A stretch of DNA of 64,000 bases from assembly GCF_004801375.1 (NCBI RefSeq), contig NZ_SSNZ01000002.1:372001-436000 (forward strand), given 5' to 3'. Both the position numbers and the translations under genes were made by a program. This document shows positions 42,106 to 49,160 of this stretch, piece after piece. Under the pieces are notes generated by a model that was given only the letters and a program-made list of their open reading frames with translations, had not been told where the DNA came from and did no database searches. The DNA is from Flavobacterium supellecticarium. GTDB taxonomy: Bacteria; Bacteroidota; Bacteroidia; Flavobacteriales; Flavobacteriaceae. Within the stretch, counting starts at the first letter, position 1, and every line of letters begins with the position of its first letter.

Positions 42106-43722
42106 TTAGGAATGATCCGGTAGCTTTTTTACTTTTTTTAGTTGTAGCAGGTTTAACGGATTGATTCCCAGGTTGACTACATTTTTACGGGTGAATCGCG
42201 CGACTCTGTCATAAAATAAAGGGATTATTGGCGCTTCATCGATGATAAGAGCATCCATTTCCCGGTACAGTTCATTTCGTTTGGTTATATCATTTTCCAA
42301 AAATGCCTTTTCATACAAAGCGTCGAAAGTAGCATTTTTGAAATGCGTATAATTCGGACCGTTTGGCGCAAAGTTCTTACTGTAAAACAACGAAAGGTAA
42401 TTTTCGGCATCAGGATAATCGGCAATCCAGCTCGCACGGAAAAACGAAACTTTTCCAGTCGCAATTGCCTGTCGTAACGTAGCCGGAGGCGTTACATCGA
42501 CCTGAACATTCAGACCAATTTTTTGCCATTCCCGTTGTAAATATTCCGTGATATCAATATAGGTAGCGTTGGTCGACAAATAGACAGTTGGATTCGGATT
42601 GCCGGTCGCTTTTTTATACTCGGCAATTAATTTCCGGGCTTTTTGCAGATCGTAATCATAGCCTTTCAGATTGGCATAACCGGGTAATCCGGCCGGAATA
42701 ATACCACTGGTAGCCGGTGTTCCCATTCCGTTACGCAGGTAAAGGATCATTTTTTTTCGGTCGAAACCATAATTCATCGCCTGGCGGATTCGTTTGTCCA
42801 GTATGGTTTTATCGGTGCCATCCATACGGAATCCAAGGTATTCGGTGTTTAGATAAGCGCCGGTTATCAGGTTAATATCGTTTTGGTATTTGGACTGTAA
42901 ATCGCCTTTTTGAGTCAGAATTTCGTCTTTATAGGAAGGATCCAGTCCGGAAACAAAATCCAGCTTACCTTGTACAAATTGTAGAAAACCGCTTTGTTTG
43001 TCCGGTAAAAAGGTAATGGCAACGGCTTCCAGATAGGGAAGTTGCACACCTTGTTCGTCTTTTTCAAAATACAACGGATTTTTACGCAACACCAGTTTGA
43101 CGTTTTCTTCCCATAATTTGAACTGAAAAGGACCGGTTCCTACGGGTTTAGCCCGAAAATCATAACCCGGCGTTTCGACGATTTCTTTTGGAACCACCGA
43201 AGCATATTTCATTGATAGTAACCCTAAAAAGGCCGGAAACGGTTTTTGTAAGGTGATTTCGAAAATACTGTCGTTTTTAGCCTTCATGTTGGCCACAGTT
43301 TGTAAAATCCAACCACCGGGTGACGCGACTTTTTCATCGCGCAATCGTTTTAAACTGTATTCGAAATCAGTAGCGGTAACGGTTCGGGTGCTGTCTTTCC
43401 CGAAAAGCGCATTTTTATGAAAATAAACATCCTTGCGAAGCGTAAACGTATAGGTTTTTCCATCGGACGAAATCGTCCAGCTTTTGGCAATATCCGGCTG
43501 AATATGCAGACTGTCGTCCAGTTGTACCAATCCGTTAAAAATAAGATTGCAGGGCCAGATTATCGCCTGACTCTTGGAAAAAGCCGGATCAAGAGAGCTG
43601 ATATTAGCACTTTCGTTATAACGGAAAACCAGATGATCCTTGTCTTCGGTACTGTTTTTACCACAGGAAACCATTAAAAGTAAAAGACAAAAGGCTGATA
43701 TGGAAAAGATTATTGATCGCAT
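42106..43722 (-). CDS. Peptide ABC transporter substrate-binding lipoprotein (SBP_bac_5)
   Basis: A 538-residue protein. The longer frame to 43812 has a poor N-terminus. The ATG at 43722 gives MRSIIFSISAFCLLLLMVSCGKN with a lipobox Cys20. The mature part follows the family 5 extracellular solute-binding layout (oligopeptide/DppA-OppA type): DIAKSWTISSDGKTYTFTLRKDVYFH, PVGTGPFQFKLW, RQAMNYGFDRK and RASWIADYPDAENYLSLFY. It is a periplasm- or membrane-tethered binding protein for peptides or another solute. No permease genes are adjacent, so it is an orphan within this window. It stands alone between two intergenic gaps. Confidence 0.9.
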   Translation of the reverse strand: MRSIIFSISAFCLLLLMVSCGKNSTEDKDHLVFRYNESANISSLDPAFSKSQAIIWPCNLIFNGLVQLDDSLHIQPDIAKSWTISSDGKTYTFTLRKDVYFHKNALFGKDSTRTVTATDFEYSLKRLRDEKVASPGGWILQTVANMKAKNDSIFEITLQKPFPAFLGLLSMKYASVVPKEIVETPGYDFRAKPVGTGPFQFKLWEENVKLVLRKNPLYFEKDEQGVQLPYLEAVAITFLPDKQSGFLQFVQGKLDFVSGLDPSYKDEILTQKGDLQSKYQNDINLITGAYLNTEYLGFRMDGTDKTILDKRIRQAMNYGFDRKKMILYLRNGMGTPATSGIIPAGLPGYANLKGYDYDLQKARKLIAEYKKATGNPNPTVYLSTNATYIDITEYLQREWQKIGLNVQVDVTPPATLRQAIATGKVSFFRASWIADYPDAENYLSLFYSKNFAPNGPNYTHFKNATFDALYEKAFLENDITKRNELYREMDALIIDEAPIIPLFYDRVARFTRKNVVNLGINPLNLLQLKKVKKLPDHS

Positions 43723-43899
43723 TGAGAAAAATAGGTTTCTGTTTAACCGGTTGTTGTAAAGTCTTAATATAATGTGAATTAGGAATATAAATCTCCCAAT
43801 GGATTTTACCAAACCGAATTTTGTATGTAACTTTGCAAACTCTTTTTTAAAAAGATGTAAATATAACTAAAGTTACTACTTTATAGGTAGCTTATCATT

Positions 43900-45228
43900 A
43901 TGGAAAACAGAAAAAAAGTTGCTTTTTATACACTGGGATGTAAGCTGAATTTTTCAGAGACATCGACCATTGCGCGCAGTTTTCAGGACGAAGGCTTCGA
44001 CCGTGTGGATTTTGAGGAAATAGCCGACATATATGTTATCAACACTTGTTCGGTAACGGAAAATGCGGACAAACAGTTCAAGCAGATTGTAAAGAAGGCG
44101 CTAAAGCATAATGATAAGGCATTTGTGGCGGCTGTGGGATGTTATGCGCAGTTAAAACCGGAAGAACTGGCAGCAGTGGATGGTGTGGATCTGGTTTTGG
44201 GAGCTACCGAAAAATTTAAAATTACCGATTATATCAACGACTTGTCGAAAAACGATATGGGCGAGGTGCATTCCTGCGAAATTGAAGAAGCCGATTTTTA
44301 TGTCGGAAGTTATTCGATTGGTGACCGAACCCGTGCTTTTTTAAAAGTTCAGGACGGATGTGATTATAAGTGCACGTATTGTACGATTCCGTTGGCAAGA
44401 GGTATTTCCCGTAGTGATACGATGGAAAATGTAATGAAAAATGCAAAGGAAATTTCGCAACAGGGCATCAAGGAAATTGTATTAACCGGTGTTAATATTG
44501 GTGACTATGGAAAAGGAGAATTCGGAAATAAAAAACACGAACATACCTTTTTCGAACTGGTTCAGGCTTTGGATCAGGTAGACGGAATCGAACGTTTGCG
44601 AATCTCATCGATCGAGCCGAATTTGTTAAAAAACGAAACCATCGAGTTCGTGTCGCAAAGCCGTACGTTTGTTCCGCATTTCCATATCCCGTTACAATCC
44701 GGAAGCAATACGATTCTGAAAAAAATGAAACGTCGTTATTTACGCGAATTATATGCCGACAGAGTGGCTAAAATCCGCGAAGTAATGCCGCATGCCTGTA
44801 TTGGAGTGGATGTAATTGTTGGATTTCCGGGCGAAACCGACGAATTGTTCCTGGAAACCTATAACTTTCTGAATGAACTGGATATTTCATACCTGCACGT
44901 GTTTACCTATTCGGAAAGAGATAATACCGAAGCAGCGGATATGGAAGGTGTGGTGCCAATGAATGTGCGTAGTAAAAGAAGTAAAATGCTACGTGGACTT
45001 TCGGTTAAAAAACGAAGAGCTTTTTACGAAAGTCAGTTGGGAACCCATAGAACGGTATTGTTTGAGGGTGAAAACAAAGAAGGTTATATTCATGGGTTTA
45101 CCGAAAATTACGTAAAAGTTAAAACGCCGTGGAATCCGGAGTTGGTAAATACCTTACACGATATTCAACTTACAAAAATAGACGAGGACGGAATTGTTCG
45201 TATGGACTTTGTAAACGTTCCGGGATAA
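43900..45228 (+). CDS. mtaB: tRNA N6-threonylcarbamoyladenosine C2-methylthiotransferase MtaB
   Basis: A 442-residue radical SAM methylthiotransferase that converts t6A37 to ms2t6A in tRNAs reading ANN codons. The N-terminal UPF0004 domain has Cys in LGCKLNFSETS, NTCSVTENADKQ and VGCYAQL for one Fe-S cluster. The radical SAM motif CDYKCTYCTIP holds the second. The C-terminal TRAM domain follows (LFEGENKEGYIHGFTENYVKV). The short-motif order and 'QFKQIVKKAL' region fit MtaB rather than MiaB or RimO; RimO is a separate gene at 59759. A TAACTTTG element (43828-43835) lies upstream, within a GTAACTTT/AAAGTTAC dyad. Confidence 0.93.
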   Translation: MENRKKVAFYTLGCKLNFSETSTIARSFQDEGFDRVDFEEIADIYVINTCSVTENADKQFKQIVKKALKHNDKAFVAAVGCYAQLKPEELAAVDGVDLVLGATEKFKITDYINDLSKNDMGEVHSCEIEEADFYVGSYSIGDRTRAFLKVQDGCDYKCTYCTIPLARGISRSDTMENVMKNAKEISQQGIKEIVLTGVNIGDYGKGEFGNKKHEHTFFELVQALDQVDGIERLRISSIEPNLLKNETIEFVSQSRTFVPHFHIPLQSGSNTILKKMKRRYLRELYADRVAKIREVMPHACIGVDVIVGFPGETDELFLETYNFLNELDISYLHVFTYSERDNTEAADMEGVVPMNVRSKRSKMLRGLSVKKRRAFYESQLGTHRTVLFEGENKEGYIHGFTENYVKVKTPWNPELVNTLHDIQLTKIDEDGIVRMDFVNVPG

Positions 45229-45262
45229 AATATAAACACCTGTTTCCGGTGTAATGATATAA

Positions 45263-45293
45263 AAAATGGCTGCCTTATAGACAGCCATTTTTT
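45263..45293. terminator. Bidirectional terminator between mtaB and a GNAT-like gene
   Basis: Stem AAAATGGCTG / CAGCCATTTT with a CCTTATAGA loop region; A and T runs flank it. Confidence 0.85.
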
Positions 45294-45298
45294 ATGGA

Positions 45299-45580
45299 TT
45301 ATATTTTGATTCCCGGTGGCAATAATTCCTTATAAACGGGATTTTTTCTAAAAAAAGAAGCGATTTTAGGATGCGTCGGTACGACGCGTAATCGTTTTTC
45401 TTCGGCGTTGTTCATGATGGCTTTTAAAAAAGCATCGATAGTTTCAGGGTCTTCCTTTTCGGTATGGTTCAGTTTGGTTAGGAAAAGCTTGCGTTCCTGA
45501 AGGGAATACTCCACTGTTAATAACCCGTTTTCAGTTTGATTTTCGAATTGACGTAATAATTCGTTGTCTTTAATTTCCAT
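45299..45580 (-). CDS. Small GNAT-like N-acetyltransferase domain protein
   Basis: A 93-residue protein. The pattern VEYSLQERKLFLTKLNHTEKE, DAFLKAIMNNAEEKRLRVVPTHPKIASFFRKNPVYKELL fits the short YidJ/YjdJ-type GNAT branch, which is about 90 residues and is common in bacteria. The acetyl-CoA pyrophosphate loop (R/Q-x-x-G-x-G/A) is not clearly conserved here, so activity is uncertain. It is cytoplasmic. It lies alone, with its tail at the mtaB terminator and its head 146 bases from the start of the hydrolase gene. Confidence 0.82.
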   Translation of the reverse strand: MEIKDNELLRQFENQTENGLLTVEYSLQERKLFLTKLNHTEKEDPETIDAFLKAIMNNAEEKRLRVVPTHPKIASFFRKNPVYKELLPPGIKI

Positions 45581-45726
45581 GATATAGCGTATTCATAGGG
45601 GAGAAATAATTGATTATAATTTAACCCGGAATGTGATTGTAAAATCATCCGGAATGAATTATTTTTATGCAAATTTCGGAAAAAAACATAAGATTCTACG
45701 TTAGTGAAGCGTTAAAACAGCAGATA

Positions 45727-46413
45727 ATGAGCAAAATACCCGTTTATTTAATGCCGGGAATGGCAGCCAATCCTACCATTTTTGAGAATATAAAACTACC
45801 GGAAGACCAATTTGAGGTCCATTGGCTGGAATGGTTTTTGCCGGAATCAAAAGAAAGTTTGGAAACGTATGCGAAAAGAATGGCCGAAAAAATAACGGAT
45901 GAAAACCCGGTTTTGATTGGTGTTTCTTTTGGAGGCATATTGGTTCAGGAAATTGCCCGGATTATTCCGGTTCGGAAAACCATCATTATTTCCAGTGTTA
46001 AAACAAACGTGGAATTTCCGAAACGAATGAAATTTGCCAAAACAACCAAAGCTTATAAATTGATCCCGACGGGTATGTTTGCGAACATAGAAGTGCTGGC
46101 TAAATATGCTTTCGGTGAAACAGCCAAAAGTCGGATTAAATTATATGAAAAGTTTTTATCGATGCGCGACAAACGCTATCTGGATTGGGCGTTGGAAACA
46201 ATAATCTCCTGGGATCGTAAAGTAGCCGATGATAAAATTGTCCACATTCATGGGGATGCCGATGAGGTGTTTCCGATAAAATATATCCATGATGCCATCA
46301 TTATAAAAGGCGGCACTCATGTGATGATTATAAATAAATACCGCTGGCTGAATAGTCATTTGCCGGCTATAATTTTAGGAGAAAATACAATAAAAAATAC
46401 GGAAGATGAATAA
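45727..46413 (+). CDS. Alpha/beta hydrolase
   Basis: A 228-residue protein. The frame opens at 45667, but the ATG at 45727 (MSKIPVYLMPGMAANPTIFENI) begins the domain directly. The nucleophile elbow is GVSFGG (Ser), and GGTHVMII supplies the probable catalytic His, with an Asp in DADEVFPI. It is cytoplasmic by lack of a signal peptide, and its substrate is unknown. Its stop overlaps the lytic transglycosylase start by 8 bases, so the two are coupled. Such small esterase-like hydrolases are not enough to name a pathway. Confidence 0.85.
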   Translation: MSKIPVYLMPGMAANPTIFENIKLPEDQFEVHWLEWFLPESKESLETYAKRMAEKITDENPVLIGVSFGGILVQEIARIIPVRKTIIISSVKTNVEFPKRMKFAKTTKAYKLIPTGMFANIEVLAKYAFGETAKSRIKLYEKFLSMRDKRYLDWALETIISWDRKVADDKIVHIHGDADEVFPIKYIHDAIIIKGGTHVMIINKYRWLNSHLPAIILGENTIKNTEDE

Positions 46414-47302
46414 AGTGAAAAGAATGGCTATTGTAGCTGCTGTGATACTAACAAGTGGTGTTTTGGTTTATTGGACCAACGCCGGAACCGGAACGGATGT
46501 AGATGTAAAAAACCATGTGTATTTGCCGATGAATATCGATTTTGCAGGTGAAAGAGTACCTATGACGCTTTCGGATGTCAAAGAAAGAATGGATCGGGAA
46601 CTGTTGGTCAATATAAATCTGCATGCGACTACAGCGTTGATCATCAAAAGAGCCAATCGCGCTTTTCCTGTAATTGAACCCATTTTACGACAGTATGGTG
46701 TTCCGGATGATTTTAAATACCTGGCCGTTATCGAAAGCGGATTAATAAATGCAGTGTCTTCGGCCGGAGCAAGAGGTGTATGGCAGTTTATGCCGGAAAC
46801 AGCGAAGGAAAAAGGTATGGAAGTAACCGAAACGGTAGACGAACGCTATCATTTGGAAAAATCGACCGAAGCAGCTTGTAAATATTTGTTGGCAGCGAAA
46901 GAAAAGTTTGGAAACTGGACTTTGGCAGCGGCTTCTTATAACGGCGGGATGAACGGTGTAAACAAGCAAATCGACAGTCAGAAAGTAAGTGATTATTACG
47001 ATTTGTTGCTTAATGATGAAACGGCGCGTTATGTTTTCCGAATTCTGGCTTTAAAAGAAATTATGACGAATCAGGCGAAATACGGCTATGATCTGCCTAA
47101 AGACGTGTTGTACCAGCAAATTCCGGTACGAAAAGTAGAAGTAACGGCTAATATCGACGATCTGGCTGCTTTTGCCATAGAACAGGGGATTAATTACAAG
47201 ATTCTAAAAGTTCACAACCCGTGGTTACGCGATAAAAAACTGGTGATCACGCCAAATAAAAAATATACAATCGATATTCCGTTAGAAGGTTATAAGCGTT
47301 AA
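46406..47302 (+). CDS. Lytic transglycosylase domain protein
   Basis: A 298-residue membrane-anchored or exported protein (hydrophobic MAIVAAVILTSGVLVYW near the N-terminus). The SLT fold is shown by VIESGLINAVSSAGARGVWQFMPETAKEKGM with the catalytic Glu, then AAASYNGGMNGVNKQ and a Tyr-rich ETARYVFRILALKEI segment. It cleaves glycan strands of peptidoglycan to 1,6-anhydro ends. The C-terminal 60 residues resemble a LysM-like or short beta domain. It is coupled to the hydrolase gene and ends tail to tail with the thioredoxin-like gene (4-base overlap). Confidence 0.92.
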   Translation: MNKVKRMAIVAAVILTSGVLVYWTNAGTGTDVDVKNHVYLPMNIDFAGERVPMTLSDVKERMDRELLVNINLHATTALIIKRANRAFPVIEPILRQYGVPDDFKYLAVIESGLINAVSSAGARGVWQFMPETAKEKGMEVTETVDERYHLEKSTEAACKYLLAAKEKFGNWTLAAASYNGGMNGVNKQIDSQKVSDYYDLLLNDETARYVFRILALKEIMTNQAKYGYDLPKDVLYQQIPVRKVEVTANIDDLAAFAIEQGINYKILKVHNPWLRDKKLVITPNKKYTIDIPLEGYKR

Positions 47303-47994
47303 TTTTTGGCTAGTATCGGTGAATCGTTAGTGTTTAAAAGGCAGCTGAGGTTGTCTTTAAATACCTTATAGTTGGCATCAAGTGCTTTGCTATATGTCGC
47401 TCTCGGAATGTGTAGGGCTGTATTGCGCTTGATGGCAACAACGGTTCGGTTTTTATCCAAATAGTATAAGATCGGAAATCCCAGGCTGTGTTTTAAGGTA
47501 GAAACCAGATACGCATCTTTATTGTAAGTTTCGTGAGCGTAGCAAATCGCGATATGATGATCAAATTTTTTTGACCACTTTTTTAAATTCGATTTTCGAT
47601 CCCAGTATAATACTATAAATTGGATATCGTTTCCATATTGTCGGGCCAGTTTGTTTAGTGCCGGGATTTCCCCTTTGTTAGGAACACACCAGGACGCATA
47701 AGTGATCAGGAAAATAGGTTTTTCAAAAGCGCTGATCCGTTTTCGACCTTTATGGAACCGCTTTAAGTTAAAATCGTCGAAAGTGGTACCTATGAGTTGG
47801 TGCCGAACCAGGGAATCAAATAAAAAATCAGCACGATCTATATTGTTGTTTCGATAGGCTATATCCGACTTTTTGGAGTAATTTTTTAAGTTCCGGTGTA
47901 GGGTGTTTGAAAACAAAAAACTAGTGTTATCTTGAGCAGTAACTGTAGAAGATAGCAGGATCAGGATGATAATTGTAAAGTAGAAGTCTCTCAT
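47299..47994 (-). CDS. Thioredoxin-like (TlpA/AhpC-type) periplasmic protein with incomplete CxxC
   Basis: A 231-residue protein. The ATG at 47994 gives a signal peptide (MRDFYFTIIILILLSSTVTAQ); the longer frame to 48033 has no use. A thioredoxin-fold region has TYASWCVPNKGEIPALNKLARQYG, so the second Cys of WCxPC is Asn here. The protein has only the N-terminal redox Cys and cannot make the usual intramolecular disulfide. Functions in thiol chemistry or heme/copper handling are possible but unclear. Two further genes on this strand follow upstream after a terminator. Confidence 0.82.
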   Translation of the reverse strand: MRDFYFTIIILILLSSTVTAQDNTSFLFSNTLHRNLKNYSKKSDIAYRNNNIDRADFLFDSLVRHQLIGTTFDDFNLKRFHKGRKRISAFEKPIFLITYASWCVPNKGEIPALNKLARQYGNDIQFIVLYWDRKSNLKKWSKKFDHHIAICYAHETYNKDAYLVSTLKHSLGFPILYYLDKNRTVVAIKRNTALHIPRATYSKALDANYKVFKDNLSCLLNTNDSPILAKN

Positions 47995-48082
47995 AGGCAA
48001 ATACATTTTTAGGGTACTTGTTGGGGAAAACATTCTATTACAAAGATACAGTCAATATGGTAAGGTTGCGTAAAAAGCACAA

Positions 48083-48108
48083 AAAAAACGCCTTTTTGGG
48101 CGTTTTTT
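48083..48108 (-). terminator. Intrinsic terminator after the TPR-like membrane gene
   Basis: Stem AAAACGCC / GGCGTTTT with a T5 loop; T run on the minus strand side. Confidence 0.82.
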
Positions 48109-48132
48109 CATGATATTTTAGTTTTTTTTGGA

Positions 48133-48648
48133 TTACATTTTCTTCATCTGATCTTTCATCATCTTGATCTGATCTTTCAGCATATTCTGTTTGTCCAGCT
48201 TTTTAGCCTCGTTTAAAAGATTGGTTGCTTCCAGTTTTCTTCTGCGTGTCATCGCGATACCGGCAAGATTTAATTTTGCCAAAGCCAAATCCTGATCCAT
48301 ATTTAAACCTAATTCAATCGCTTTTTTGAAATATTTTTCAGCCGCTGATAAATTAGTTTGGGAAACCATTAATCCGTTTAAGTAGTTATAATATCCCTGT
48401 TGTTTGCGAACCAAAGCCGTTTCCGGGTTTTTGATATAAGCAAGCCATTTTTGAGCACCGGGAAAATCCTGTTTACGAAGTTTTAAAAACGCTAATAAAA
48501 TAAACTCGTTTTTGAAATACAATAAAATAAAAATAGATGAAAGCAGTAGTAAGAAAATCCCGTTTCCGATGTTACTTTCGGTGAATTGCCAGATACCAAG
48601 CGCAATGATTAAAGCGGCTATAATCAGTTTAATATTTCTGTGAAACAT
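48133..48648 (-). CDS. Small membrane protein with TPR-like helices
   Basis: A 171-residue protein. Two hydrophobic segments (LIIAALIIALGIWQF and GIFLLLLSSIFILLYF) are followed by about 115 cytoplasmic residues with TPR-like repeats (QGYYNYLNGLMVSQTNLSAAEKYFKKAIELGL, ALAKLNLAGIAMTRRRKLEATNLLNEAKKL) and a Met/Lys-rich tail. It could be a DUF2892-like or TPR scaffold; no enzymatic motif is seen. Upstream TACATTTG (48678-48671) without a TTG is a weak promoter. It is the last gene before the L34 region on the opposite strand. Confidence 0.82.
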   Translation of the reverse strand: MFHRNIKLIIAALIIALGIWQFTESNIGNGIFLLLLSSIFILLYFKNEFILLAFLKLRKQDFPGAQKWLAYIKNPETALVRKQQGYYNYLNGLMVSQTNLSAAEKYFKKAIELGLNMDQDLALAKLNLAGIAMTRRRKLEATNLLNEAKKLDKQNMLKDQIKMMKDQMKKM

Positions 48649-48800
48649 AATTGTTTTTGTTTTAAGTTTGCAAATGTAATAAAATGAAACGAGCGGGCGA
48701 AATTAAGTTTTCTGAAGCCGGTTTACAAGTAAAAGCTGCTCGCGGTAACTACTAAAGGGCAAAGCAGTTAACAGAAATAAAAATATTTTTTTAAAAGGGC

Positions 48801-48830
48801 TTGCCAGAAATAAAAGTCTTTGTATATTTG
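48801..48830 (+). promoter_or_regulatory. Promoter of rpmH
   Basis: TTG (48801-48803), 19 bases, TATATTTG (48823-48830); exact consensus. The leader is about 65 bases. Confidence 0.85.
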
Positions 48831-48899
48831 CACTCGGTTTTGAAGCGAGAGAATTTCAAAGCTGATCCTATTTAAAAACACGATTTAAAGATAAAAGCA

Positions 48900-49061
48900 A
48901 TGAGTAAGAGAACGTTTCAACCATCAAAAAGAAAAAGAAGAAACAAGCACGGTTTCATGGAAAGAATGGCTTCTGCTAACGGAAGAAAAGTATTAGCACG
49001 CAGAAGAGCTAAAGGAAGACATAAGTTAACGGTTTCATCAGAGCCAAGACATAAAAAATAA
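48900..49061 (+). CDS. rpmH: 50S ribosomal protein L34
   Basis: A 53-residue protein: [19 protein letters not shown]... with [16 protein letters not shown]. The strongly basic sequence and the motifs R-T-F-Q-P-S-K and R-R-A-K-G-R-H-K-L are those of L34 in all bacteria. The frame is shorter than 60 codons and easily missed. It has its own strong promoter and terminator and is probably monocistronic, unlike in organisms where it sits next to rnpA and dnaA. Confidence 0.98.
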   Translation: MSKRTFQPSKRKRRNKHGFMERMASANGRKVLARRRAKGRHKLTVSSEPRHKK

Positions 49062-49081
49062 TGATTTTTAAAATCATAAAT

Positions 49082-49117
49082 AAAGGTGTTACTTATTTAA
49101 GGTAACGCCTTTTTTTA
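49082..49117 (+). terminator. Intrinsic terminator after rpmH
   Basis: Stem AAAGGTGTTAC / GTAACGCCTTT (one G-U pair) with loop TTATTTAAG and a long T run. Confidence 0.85.
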
Positions 49118-49160
49118 TATCTTTTCGTTAAAAATAAATAACTACATACTACACAACACA

